Of a stretch of DNA of 64,000 nucleotides, positions 24,955 to 32,844 are shown piece by piece. The DNA comes from Clostridia bacterium (GTDB lineage Bacteria; Bacillota; Clostridia; Oscillospirales; CAG-272), in assembly GCA_017447775.1 (NCBI GenBank), contig JAFSMU010000027.1, positions 1 to 64,000 on the forward strand. Reading direction: 5' to 3'. The notes beneath the pieces were generated by a model. It was not told where the DNA came from, ran no database searches, and worked only from the letters and a program-made list of their open reading frames with translations. The translations under genes and the position numbers were made by a program. Each line of letters opens with the position of its first letter. Position 1 is the first letter of the stretch.

Positions 24955-25797
24955 TTATTCCTCGCTTTCGATGATTTGATTATTTAGCAGCATTATGCAT
25001 ACACTTGGTTCTCTCCCAAGTATTATTTTTTTTACTGTTTTCTTTAGTAAGTATGGGAGAGAAGTTTCATCCAATGCAGTGTCACAAAATATATGTTTGA
25101 TTCGCATTGCAATGTAAGTCTCAGAGTCAATACAATCGTATTTATCAGATATGCTTTGAAAAATCATTTCTGTAACATTATCTCTATTCTCTGCATGGGC
25201 CATTTCAATTTCCTGTTGTATTTTGGAATCGTTGTTGCTAATATTGGACCTTTCTTTTATTTGGATCATATCCGGATCTTTAATAATTGTACTCAAGCAT
25301 TCGGCTATTTTTTTAATCAGTTCTTGATCCGAGATGACAACCCCTCTTGTACACGCTTTGCTTGGACATGACCATATTTCTTTTTTTATACCGTGGCGCG
25401 TGTAGTGACGTGTCATTTTTTCGCCGCATTTTTTGCACATAACCGGCGCGTATAGATTGTAAATAATATTATTTCTATCAACATCTTGTTGGGTGCTTTT
25501 GCTTTCTTTAAGACATTTGAGTTTTTCGTGAGTTTCATAAGTTATGATTTGAGGATACATTTCATTGCCAGAGTATCGTTCATCATCTATGATCCTCATC
25601 ACTCTTGCCTTGTTCCAACCGATAACACTGGGCATATATTCGATTTTCTCATCATTTAGAATTGAAGCAATCTGAATCAATGACATTCCGGCAAGATACG
25701 AGTCGAATATTTTTCTAATGACCTTTTCCTCATTTTTATTTACTGATATTTTTCCATTTTCATATCTATATCCAAATGCCACATTTCGTTTCTTCAT
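24955..25797 (-). CDS. Recombinase-domain protein lacking the serine catalytic domain (second of triplet)
   Basis: The 280-residue protein starts at ATG 25797 with AGAAGGGAC ahead, immediately after the stop of the first recombinase. It starts directly in the recombinase domain (FGYRYENGKISVNKNEEKVIRKIFDSYLAGMSLIQIA, then ARVMRIIDDERYSG), followed by a zinc ribbon (CKKCGEKMTRH, WSCPSKAC) and a short C-terminal helical part. No resolvase motif or catalytic Ser is present, and no frame upstream encodes one because the preceding gene abuts. It may be a DNA-binding partner of the two active recombinases or a recombination directionality factor. That role is inference. Confidence 0.8.
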   Translation of the reverse strand: MKKRNVAFGYRYENGKISVNKNEEKVIRKIFDSYLAGMSLIQIASILNDEKIEYMPSVIGWNKARVMRIIDDERYSGNEMYPQIITYETHEKLKCLKESKSTQQDVDRNNIIYNLYAPVMCKKCGEKMTRHYTRHGIKKEIWSCPSKACTRGVVISDQELIKKIAECLSTIIKDPDMIQIKERSNISNNDSKIQQEIEMAHAENRDNVTEMIFQSISDKYDCIDSETYIAMRIKHIFCDTALDETSLPYLLKKTVKKIILGREPSVCIMLLNNQIIESEE

Positions 25798-25801
25798 TAT
25801 G

Positions 25802-27358
25802 TTATTTGTCCCTTCTGATAGATAGTTGTTCTGTAAACCTGACGCCACCGATTAAATAAAATGTGATAGTTCTATCGTCATTAGCGATTACTTTTTCGAC
25901 TATTGCGGTAAACAAATCACAATTGAATTCGGGTTCTATGTCTGTTTCATTTATGATTTCGCAAAGAGTATTTAATTGATCTATAATCTTGTTTTCTTTA
26001 TTATCACACAATATCTTCTTTCTGTTTGATCGCAACTCGGTTATCTTTGCATTAAGCTCAGAAGTTTGAGATGTGTATTCTGAGAAGTTAAGTATTCTTT
26101 TTGTGTACAGTTGAGATATGACATGATTACGCGCACTTAAATCGGCAATTTCCTTGTCTATCGAATAAATTGTTGCTTGACTTGTAGATGTTATTGAGAA
26201 CAGCTTTTCAAGTTCCCTAATTCCGTGTGAAATAAGCGTCTCATAATTATCTTTAAGTTTGAGAGACATTATTATGAAGGTATCTTTTACATCGTCATCT
26301 GTCAGTCTGATACTTTTGCATTTACTTCTGCCTGTCATACTAAGCGAGCATCCCCAGTGCTCTTTTCCAAGTGTTATTTGTCTGCGGAATGAACCGCCGC
26401 AATAAGGGCATTTTATCATTCCGCTCAGTATAGACGGATCACTTTTCTTTCTGTCTTGAAACCTACGTTTGTGTATTAACTTCTGCGCCGCATCAAATTT
26501 TTCCTTGCTTATGATGGCGGGGTTACTGTTTTCAACGTAGTATCGTGGCTTTTGCCCTTTGTTTCTCACTTGTCGGTAGGGCAATGTATCTGTTACAAAC
26601 TGTTTTTGAAGTAGTGCATCGCCCTTGTATCTCTCGTTTTCGAGTATATAATTTATCGTATCATAATACCAACGACTTTCGCCATTAACATTACTTTTCT
26701 TGATTCCTTCATCATTCAGCATATTGGCGATTGATTGTTTGCCAATTCCACTTAAGAACATATCAAATATTCTTATTACAATTGCCGCTTCTTTTTTATT
26801 AATTACGAGCGAACCATTAACGAATCTATATCCGAATGGAGCATGAACACCAAGATATTCGCCGGACTCCATTCTTTTTTTGATGCTCCAACGAATATTC
26901 CCCGATATGTTTTCCGACTCTTGTTGAGCCGCCATACCGGGGAATGTTACAATCATTTCCATATTCATTTTTTCGGTGTCAATGCCTTGTTCCTCGAAAA
27001 ACACGCTCACATTGTGGCTTTTAAGCAACCTCAATATACTGAGAAGTTCTTCTGTGTTCCTTGCGAGTCTTGATACCGATTTGACTATTACTCTATCGAC
27101 TTTGCCATTCAAGCAGTCTCGAATAAGCCTATTCAGATCATCTCGGTTTTTCATCGACGTTCCCGTGATACCTTCGTCGGCGTAAATATCCACCAATTGA
27201 TATCTAGGATCATTTTTTGCAAATTCAGTATAATATCTTATTTGTGCGGCGAAGGAGTGGAGTTGATCTGTTGAATCGCTTGATACTCTGCAATACGGCG
27301 CTATCCGTATAACATCGTTTTTTTCTTGTTTTGTGGCTATTATTTCTGTGACGTTCAT
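25802..27358 (-). CDS. Large serine recombinase (first of triplet)
   Basis: The 518-residue protein starts at ATG 27358 with AAGGAGAAAAT. The catalytic Ser is in APYCRVSSDSTDQLHSF near residue 25, with DEGITGTSMKNRDDLNRLI and VKSVSRLARNTEELL. The recombinase domain includes YILENERYKGDALLQ, a zinc ribbon CPYCGGSFRRQI and WGCS, and a coiled coil near 395-460. It likely mediates integration and excision together with the other large recombinase. Triplets of serine recombinase genes are known from other Firmicutes ICEs. Confidence 0.9.
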   Translation of the reverse strand: MNVTEIIATKQEKNDVIRIAPYCRVSSDSTDQLHSFAAQIRYYTEFAKNDPRYQLVDIYADEGITGTSMKNRDDLNRLIRDCLNGKVDRVIVKSVSRLARNTEELLSILRLLKSHNVSVFFEEQGIDTEKMNMEMIVTFPGMAAQQESENISGNIRWSIKKRMESGEYLGVHAPFGYRFVNGSLVINKKEAAIVIRIFDMFLSGIGKQSIANMLNDEGIKKSNVNGESRWYYDTINYILENERYKGDALLQKQFVTDTLPYRQVRNKGQKPRYYVENSNPAIISKEKFDAAQKLIHKRRFQDRKKSDPSILSGMIKCPYCGGSFRRQITLGKEHWGCSLSMTGRSKCKSIRLTDDDVKDTFIIMSLKLKDNYETLISHGIRELEKLFSITSTSQATIYSIDKEIADLSARNHVISQLYTKRILNFSEYTSQTSELNAKITELRSNRKKILCDNKENKIIDQLNTLCEIINETDIEPEFNCDLFTAIVEKVIANDDRTITFYLIGGVRFTEQLSIRRDK

Positions 27359-27438
27359 ATTTTCTCCTTTCCGCCTGTTTTTCAAGCGCAATTATATCAC
27401 AAGAGTTCAAATACATCCAGCCTAAAGCGATAAAGTTA

Positions 27439-27594
27439 TCAGTTTAGACATATATTTTTTATGTTGTAATATTCCACGCTTATTGCTGTTATTTTTTCGT
27501 GTTCTTCTTTTGTTATAAGCCCGATTTTTAGAATAAAATCAAGCAAGTTCTTACTGTAAATAAAAGCTATATAATTTGACATTTCATTGCTCAT
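27439..27594 (-). CDS. Small conserved recombinase-operon protein
   Basis: This frame of 51 codons (or 47 from ATG 27582, which sits better behind GGAG) overlaps the stop of the preceding gene. It has a helix-rich pattern, NYIAFIYSKNLLDFILKIGLITKEEHEKI, similar to SHOCT-like short proteins with an L-x-x-G-x-I-T/S-x-E-E-x-x-x-I motif often found beside integrase genes. Position between a resolvase-like gene and the recombinase triplet supports it as real. Role unknown. Confidence 0.55.
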   Translation of the reverse strand: MSNEMSNYIAFIYSKNLLDFILKIGLITKEEHEKITAISVEYYNIKNICLN

Positions 27595-27982
27595 CTCCAT
27601 AACGTATAAACCTTTTTCCTATTTGTTTGCATACCCAGTCGTGTGAATATGTATAGCCGTCAATGTCGTAAACCACGACTCCCAAACTGTTCATCCTATC
27701 TATGAAGCGAAATGCAACTTCAAGATTTTCAGATATGTGCCTTATGCTGAAAACAAACAGTGCGTCGATTTTCTTTTCTTTGGCTGCGGCAATAAGATCT
27801 TGTATTCTTCTCATTGAATCAAGTCTGTTGATCGGCTCCGATATGTTAGAATATCCGATCACAGAAAATCCTTCTTTTTTGCTTTTTGCCGAAAGAATCC
27901 TGTTTTGTTCTTCTGTCTTTCCAAAGCACCAATACGGAATATCTCTTGACAGAATCCACGACTTCCTCGTATTGTTGTACAC
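27584..27982 (-). CDS. Stand-alone resolvase-like domain protein, divergent
   Basis: The 132-residue protein starts at GTG 27982 behind AGAGGTG. Residues 45-110 match the second half of a resolvase domain (IQDLIAAAKEKKIDALFVFSIRHISENLEVAFRFIDRMNSLGVVVYDIDG). The usual YxRVS catalytic segment is replaced by IPYWCFGKTEEQNRI, so no catalytic Ser is obvious. It has no recombinase or zinc ribbon domain. It could modulate the triplet recombinases by forming mixed assemblies. Translation overlaps the next small gene by a few bases. Confidence 0.65.
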   Translation of the reverse strand: MYNNTRKSWILSRDIPYWCFGKTEEQNRILSAKSKKEGFSVIGYSNISEPINRLDSMRRIQDLIAAAKEKKIDALFVFSIRHISENLEVAFRFIDRMNSLGVVVYDIDGYTYSHDWVCKQIGKRFIRYGDEQ

Positions 27983-27989
27983 CTACATT

Positions 27990-28350
27990 TCACCTCTTTT
28001 TCTTTTCGGGCGACGGCAAAAACCGCCGCCCTTTTTTCTTTTACGTTTGATTGCAATATTGTTCCCGTCCCTTGCTCATGGGAGTTTATCAAGCGACTGT
28101 CGGCTGTCAGTCATCATCGGAATTTCACCACCGCGCTCTCGCCCGGACACCATCTTGGTTGCGACGGCTCGACGCTTTCGCATCTTCAACGCTCGACCTG
28201 TGACTTGGTGTAAGTATCATTGTTCCTTCTGCCTGTCATCGCCATCTGTTCGTTACCATCGGACAGTCGATAATCATTTACCTGTGGCTCGCCGGTTTTC
28301 ACCGACAGCAGAAGTGCTGTACATGATAAACTGGTATTAAGTTTTCAAAG
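27990..28350. other. Gene-free spacer, GC-richer than neighbours, possible RNA structure
   Basis: No gene supported. A GC-rich hairpin GGGCGACGG/CCGCCGCCC with TTTTTTCTTTT on its plus-strand side lies near 28006-28040. The rest, down to the HTH gene, shows several short self-complementary patches (for example CCGGTTTTCACCGACAG) but no clear RNA family. Confidence 0.4.
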
Positions 28351-28352
28351 AT

Positions 28353-28688
28353 CTATCGCTTGTCGACATCGGGTCTTTTGAAGGTTTTTATTATTCCTTC
28401 CATCATTTTCAGATCCTCTCCGACAAGACTTTCGGATATTCTTTCAAGTAACGCGGTTTGTTCTTCGGTAAAGTATTTCATACCGAGACGATATCCTGGA
28501 ACCGTATAGATTCCGCCGTCGCCGCCCGGAGAGGTATAAATTGGGTAAGAGCACGACAATATCTGTACATCCCGACGCGCCGTACTGAATGAAACGCCAA
28601 ACTCATTACATATTTCTTTTAAGAATGTATGCCGTTTGGCGACTACAAACTCCAATACTTGCTGTCGCCGTTCTGCGGAACACATCAT
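28353..28688 (-). CDS. DeoR-like HTH regulator
   Basis: The 111-residue protein starts at ATG 28688 with GAGGGGGTGAGAAC; the frame is open further upstream but without such a site. Residues 3-60 form a winged helix of DeoR type: RRQQVLEFVVAKRHTFLKEICNEFGVSFSTARRDVQIL. The rest (YTVPGYRLGMKYFTEEQTALLERISESL) is a short helical tail. It lies upstream of the recombinase operon on the same strand and may control excision genes. A GAACTG/CAGTTC dyad upstream is a candidate operator. Confidence 0.7.
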   Translation of the reverse strand: MMCSAERRQQVLEFVVAKRHTFLKEICNEFGVSFSTARRDVQILSCSYPIYTSPGGDGGIYTVPGYRLGMKYFTEEQTALLERISESLVGEDLKMMEGIIKTFKRPDVDKR

Positions 28689-28732
28689 GTTCTCACCCCC
28701 TCTCCTTACTTGATGGCTGCATTGTAACACTC

Positions 28733-28758
28733 GAACTGCTCACCTAATGAACAGTTCA
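28733..28758. promoter_or_regulatory. Candidate operator dyad upstream of HTH gene
   Basis: GAACTG (28733-28738) and CAGTTC (28752-28757) form a dyad. The right half is also part of the 11-bp palindrome TGAACAGTTCA (28748-28758). Confidence 0.5.
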
Positions 28759-28782
28759 AAAAATTAATTAAAATTTTTTTGA

Positions 28783-28835
28783 AAACAAAAAAGCTGCCGA
28801 TAAAAAGACCATAAATAGTCTTTCTATCGGCGGCT
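28783..28835 (-). terminator. Terminator of the SOS operon
   Basis: On the minus strand an 18-base arm (28835-28818) pairs with 28809-28792 with two mismatches, followed by TTTTTTGTTTTC. It lies downstream of the last small gene of the lexA-dinB operon. Confidence 0.8.
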
Positions 28836-28942
28836 TCTCATTAAATATGGTTTACCGATCCGATTATGAAGTAAGTGTAATGAACTCGGATTTACAAGCT
28901 ATTATGTCTTTACCGAGCCGTCGCTTACTATTATATAAAATT

Positions 28943-29113
28943 TTAGGTTATCGAAATTTGTCCCGCCGGTGCATATATATTTATTGTATCATGCCGTCGG
29001 GAATTTTTAATAGAAATTATTTTAGCCTTACAATACGGACATTCACTTTTAAAAACACCTTCACTGTTTCGCTGTCCGGCATTTATTTTTCCGCAGTTTG
29101 GGCAATATAGCAT
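28943..29113 (-). CDS. Small zinc-ribbon protein of the SOS operon
   Basis: The 56-residue protein begins MLYCPNCGKIN and has ECPYCKAKIISIKN, a two-CxxC zinc ribbon (Com/TFIIS-like), then a polar tail. The frame is open further upstream, but only this part has family-like features. No good ribosome binding site is adjacent, so the start is uncertain. It is the last gene before the operon terminator. Confidence 0.55.
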   Translation of the reverse strand: MLYCPNCGKINAGQRNSEGVFKSECPYCKAKIISIKNSRRHDTINIYAPAGQISIT

Positions 29114-29301
29114 TACGTATGAGTATTTACATATTCCTTCTTTCACAGTTTTTATTCTCCCATCTTCCCGACACATCCGCAAGAGAAACGATATACCTTT
29201 ATAACTTGGTTGGGAATTCCGAAGTAAAAGCATATTCTCGTTTGTGTCATAGGTTTATTTGAAATTGCTTCGGCAACGGGGAGCCGAATACGTTCAAATC
29301 A

Positions 29302-29559
29302 TTATTTATAAATCCTTGCCTCGACGAACCAACGTCCGTCCTCGTCGTATAAATATCTTTCTTGTCCCTGTATCATCACAGTGTACATCATTCCTCTCCC
29401 TCCGACTTTAGTCGATGCACGCGGAGCAACGAATTTCACTTTATCTATCTTATACCTCTTACCATCCTCCCATATAAAACTCGTAGGACGTATTTCTCCA
29501 TCGCGGTTTACGTTAACCGTTACGTCAACATAAACCTTTCTATACCTGATTTCATTCAT
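29302..29559 (-). CDS. Conserved small protein encoded behind dinB
   Basis: The 85-residue protein starts 6 bp after the dinB stop. It is beta-rich (RKVYVDVTVNVNRDGEIRPTSFIWEDGKRYKIDKV, then GMMYTVMIQGQERYLYDEDGRWFVEARIYK), with no membrane segment or cysteines. Small proteins with this pattern accompany dinB in Firmicutes SOS modules. The function is unknown. From 29114 to 29301 no other gene is seen. Confidence 0.65.
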   Translation of the reverse strand: MNEIRYRKVYVDVTVNVNRDGEIRPTSFIWEDGKRYKIDKVKFVAPRASTKVGGRGMMYTVMIQGQERYLYDEDGRWFVEARIYK

Positions 29560-29565
29560 AATGCG

Positions 29566-30795
29566 TTATATCTGTATTCCTGCCGGCATAACCATATTTG
29601 TATGGTGTTTCGGCATCTTGGGGTTGTCGAGCAATATTGCATAACTTACTATACCACTCCCGAAACGCGAGCGTATGTTTTCGATCGCACGGTCAAGATT
29701 TTTTTCTCTTTCGTGCCTCTTTGTGTCTAAAAACAGATCTATTTGCTCCGGCTCATCGGACGAAACGAGGTTTATTGCGCGGACCGTCACCGAGCGAATC
29801 GGCTTTCGCCATTCATAGCTGCGCCCAAAAAGTTTATACGCTTCCTTCGCTATTACTTTTGGACTCTGAGTAGAGAACGAAAGTTGACTTTGCCACTGTT
29901 TTGTCATAAGGTCACTATCTCGTATATCAATGGCGATGCCTTTCGCGTACTTGTTGTATATGAAAAGCCGATGTCCTATCTCCTGCGATAATTCAAACAT
30001 CACCTTGAACACTTCTTCGTTTGTGTTTAAGTCTTGGAGAGTCGTGATACCGTTGCCGCACGACTTGTCGAGCGCCTCAATATCTCTCACTGTGACTGGA
30101 GAATTGTCTTTTCCGTTTGCGAAATTCCAAAGTTCAATACCACGCTTTCCGAATTTTCTTTTATAGAAATCTGTCGGCCAACGCGCCATATCTCCTATCG
30201 TTCGTATTCCGAACGAGTTCAAAACTTTTGTTGTCGCTCGCCCGACGCCGAGCAGATCGGACGCGGGCAAGTTCCAAATTTTGTCTTTGAAATCATCATC
30301 TCGTATGACCGTCACCGCGTCGGGCTTTTTCATATCGCTGCCGAGCTTTGCGAAAATTTTATTGAACGATACGCCAACGGAAATAGTCAGTCCCAGTTCA
30401 TTTTTTATTGTCTCACGTATCTCGTTTGCTATTTCTTCGCCCTTTTCAAACGATGAAACAACCGAACAATCGAGCCAGCACTCATCAAGACCAAACGGCT
30501 CCACTATTTCTGTGTATCTTCCGTATATCTCTCGCGCCAACTTTGAGAATTTCATATACTCATCATAATGAGGTGGAACAACAACGAGGTCACGGCATTT
30601 TCCTTTGGCTTGCCAAATCGCTTCACCGGTAGTTACGCCATATGCTTTTGCTTTATGGTTTTTGGCAAGGATTATACCGTGCCGTTCCTCGACGTCGCCG
30701 CCGACAGCAATCGGGTATTTCTTAAGTTCGGGATTTAGAAAACACTCTACGCTCGCGTAGAAGTTATTCATATCACAATGTAGTATTATTCGCAT
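29566..30795 (-). CDS. dinB: DNA polymerase IV (Y-family, DinB/UmuC)
   Basis: The 409-residue translesion polymerase has a palm with HCDMNNFYASVE at residues 6-17 (metal Asp, steric-gate region) and the acidic pair in EPFGLDECWLD near 100-110. The thumb HhH is KIWNLPASDLLGVGRATTKVLNSFGIRTIGDMA. The little finger is at about 240-360 (QSQLSFSTQSPKVIAKEAY). It lacks an obvious beta-clamp peptide at the extreme C-terminus. Control by the element's own LexA, through an operon with an internal terminator ahead of it, is likely. Confidence 0.9.
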   Translation of the reverse strand: MRIILHCDMNNFYASVECFLNPELKKYPIAVGGDVEERHGIILAKNHKAKAYGVTTGEAIWQAKGKCRDLVVVPPHYDEYMKFSKLAREIYGRYTEIVEPFGLDECWLDCSVVSSFEKGEEIANEIRETIKNELGLTISVGVSFNKIFAKLGSDMKKPDAVTVIRDDDFKDKIWNLPASDLLGVGRATTKVLNSFGIRTIGDMARWPTDFYKRKFGKRGIELWNFANGKDNSPVTVRDIEALDKSCGNGITTLQDLNTNEEVFKVMFELSQEIGHRLFIYNKYAKGIAIDIRDSDLMTKQWQSQLSFSTQSPKVIAKEAYKLFGRSYEWRKPIRSVTVRAINLVSSDEPEQIDLFLDTKRHEREKNLDRAIENIRSRFGSGIVSYAILLDNPKMPKHHTNMVMPAGIQI

Positions 30796-30799
30796 ATTA

Positions 30800-30871
30800 C
30801 CTCAAAAAACAAAAAGGTGAGTATCAAGAGCGCAGAAATATATTATCTCTGCAAAAACTCTGATACTCACC
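30800..30871 (-). terminator. Terminator/attenuator between zinc-ribbon gene and dinB
   Basis: Perfect 11-bp stem GGTGAGTATCA/TGATACTCACC (30871-30861 with 30826-30816) plus an inner GCAGA/TCTGC stem. On the minus strand it is followed by TTTTTGTTTTTTG, directly before dinB. Confidence 0.75.
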
Positions 30872-30917
30872 CTTGGCTCCCGATTTCACAGCCGGGAGGA
30901 TGGCTCACTTTCAATTT

Positions 30918-31151
30918 TCAATGATTTGCGTTTATTATAGGCAACGCAACGTACCCTTTCGCCACTTTTGGTTTTTCATAAATGCTGTAAAGCGTTTTAC
31001 ACCGCGGGCACATTTGCAAAAGTCCTGTCGATCCCGATTTATCAACCTTTACAATAACATTACTTTTTTCCTTTGGATCGGTACTGTACAGAACGACACA
31101 TCTGCATTGTTCATTAGGACACCTTGCTATGGGATATAAACCTTGATGCAA
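30918..31151 (-). CDS. Small zinc-ribbon protein behind lexA
   Basis: The 77-residue protein has a zinc ribbon: CPNEQCRC at about 11-18 and MCPRCKTLY near 47-55, separated by two strands (VVLYSTDPKEKSNVIVKVDKSG). The start lies 4 bp after the lexA stop, so both genes share a transcript. Function unknown; related small proteins occur in SOS modules of Clostridia. Confidence 0.65.
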   Translation of the reverse strand: MHQGLYPIARCPNEQCRCVVLYSTDPKEKSNVIVKVDKSGSTGLLQMCPRCKTLYSIYEKPKVAKGYVALPIINANH

Positions 31152-31155
31152 TCTT

Positions 31156-31761
31156 CTACCTCAAATCTTTGATAATTTTCAGCGCGATTCCTTGAACCAT
31201 AAGCTCTCGCGGGTATATATTCTTCTTCTTATATGTTTTGTTTTCTGCGTGAAGATATGCTCTCCCACCGCTATAAACATATCGTTTGAGCGTCGTTCCA
31301 TCATCGGTCAAAGCCGCAACGATCTGACCGTTATATGCTTCATTGGCAATTTTAATAAGTACCAAATCGCCATCATCAATTCCGACGTCGATCATCGAAT
31401 CGCCGCTCGCGCGGAGAAGATAACATTCGCCGTCGATCCACTCGCAGGGAATAGCAACGTAGCCTTGTATATCTTGACGATAGTCCTCCGGCGTTCCGCA
31501 AGCGATAGTTCCGAGAATAGCAATTCTTTTGTAATTCGCTTTATACTTTTCTTGATTTTTGACTCTTAACGTACCTTTTCCATTATACTCGACTAAACCG
31601 CGATCACGAAGTGCAAGTAAGTATCTGTATGCAACTGATTCACTTGCACCCATAAAATTGACTATATCCTTGAACTTGGGTGAAGTACCATTGTTCTCTT
31701 CAACAAAACATCTAATATAATTCAAAACCTCGTTTAGAGTTTTCTCGCTTTTCGATTTCAT
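31156..31761 (-). CDS. lexA: LexA-type SOS repressor
   Basis: The 201-residue protein starts at ATG 31761 with GGTGG ahead. An N-terminal winged helix (VLNYIRCFVEENNGTSPKFKDIVNFMGASESVAYRYLLAL) is followed by the S24 autoprotease: cleavage region GTIACGTPED (Cys-Gly where classical LexA has Ala-Gly), catalytic Ser in RASGDSMIDVGI and Lys in TTLKRYVY. RecA-stimulated self-cleavage would derepress the operon. An SOS box lies inside its own consensus promoter, which is direct evidence for autoregulation. Confidence 0.85.
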   Translation of the reverse strand: MKSKSEKTLNEVLNYIRCFVEENNGTSPKFKDIVNFMGASESVAYRYLLALRDRGLVEYNGKGTLRVKNQEKYKANYKRIAILGTIACGTPEDYRQDIQGYVAIPCEWIDGECYLLRASGDSMIDVGIDDGDLVLIKIANEAYNGQIVAALTDDGTTLKRYVYSGGRAYLHAENKTYKKKNIYPRELMVQGIALKIIKDLR

Positions 31762-31812
31762 ACAATCCACCATTTATATGACTTGATAAAAGAAGCTAAA
31801 CTTCTGTTTTGA

Positions 31813-31841
31813 ATTATAGCACCCGAACAGACGTTTGTCAA
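31813..31841 (-). promoter_or_regulatory. lexA promoter with internal SOS box
   Basis: On the minus strand TTGACA (31841-31836) and TATAAT (31818-31813) are perfect hexamers with a 17-bp spacer. The dyad CGAACAGACGTTTG (31824-31837 on the plus strand) matches the Gram-positive SOS box CGAAC-N4-GTTCG except for one base. Confidence 0.9.
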
Positions 31842-31898
31842 GAGTTTTTGAAAAATATTTTACTTTTTATCTTTTTATATTTAATGGGAATTTTTAAG

Positions 31899-31927
31899 TT
31901 GACAAATCAAAACACTCATGTTATACT
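31899..31927 (+). promoter_or_regulatory. Consensus promoter with no evident gene
   Basis: TTGACA (31899-31904) and TATACT (31922-31927), 17-bp spacer, divergent from lexA. No ORF with a ribosome binding site starts within the next several hundred bases. Confidence 0.7.
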
Positions 31928-32783
31928 TAATAAAATAAAGAAATTAAAGGTTTACAAAAAGTAACATCTCCAAAGTGTAAGTGCTAAATAACATTTCCCC
32001 GCCCGAGACTCCCAAAACTTTATATACGCTCGCTCTTTGTTATGGCGCATTCGTGCTTTTTTCAGAACACAAAGTATCCTATACACGGAGATGATAGCAT
32101 TTTCTGTTAATCCGTTCGGGGGGGGAGAAAGAATATTGGAGAATATCTGAAAATTTAAGGTTCTTTTGATTCTGTCGAAATCGAAGTATCATATATCTAT
32201 GCTCATTATGGTCAAGCCTAGGAAGAAATTTTATTCTTAAAGATTTACGGTTTAGTTAAGTAAGGATTTTCTGGGGATAATCGTCATAGTTGTTGTACCG
32301 TGACTTATTATAAACAAGTTTATGGTCAATATAGAGAGCGGCATTTGTAATGCTTTTTCACTGCTGTGGTATTGGTCATACTTTTCGTTATCTCTATATA
32401 TCGAATGATGTTAATTCATACGCTTTGTTCATAGATCTTTTTTACGCTACGGCGGTATAATACGATTGATTTTAGCAATTTATTATTTTTGATAATAAAG
32501 AGAGAGCGTGATGAAACAATATGTTTTACTATTGACAAAACCCAATATTACATACACATCGTTGATTGCAAATATGCGTTTCGTTTTACAAATTAATCAA
32601 AACGCAGAGTCGAGGATAGGCAGAAAATTATATCCTTCATGGGAAATGGATTTTTCTGAGTAGAGTATAAAAAATCTAATCATTATTAGCGGAGACGAAT
32701 GACTTAGGGGAGATTGGAAAGTGGTATGGAAATGACACCACAAGCAATAACCTGACGAAGTGACGATTTTTAGTTAGAAATAT
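31928..32783 (+). other. Gene-poor region, possible RNA or decayed DNA
   Basis: About 850 bases without a supported gene. A run of G (GGGGGGGG near 32129) and short remnants are present, including a segment translating to FFTAVVLVILFVISIYRMM (near 32360), like a lost membrane helix. A 50-codon frame at 32511-32663 (MKQYVLLLTKPN...) has only AGAGAG ahead and no family resemblance. Confidence 0.4.
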
Positions 32784-32812
32784 AATATTATAATGTTATA
32801 ATATTGCAATAT
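32784..32812. promoter_or_regulatory. Back-to-back palindromes upstream of the radical SAM gene
   Basis: AATATTATAA-TG-TTATAATATT (32784-32805) is a perfect inverted repeat and overlaps the perfect palindrome ATATTGCAATAT (32801-32812). Several TATAAT-like hexamers are embedded. Likely the promoter/operator of the peptide cluster. Confidence 0.5.
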
Positions 32813-32844
32813 ACCAAATAAACGATTTGTTGTGAGGTGAATAT

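Noticed and set aside
27990..28350. Group II intron or known ICE RNA
   Set aside because: No domain V-like hairpin or reverse transcriptase is present, and the self-complementary patches are short.
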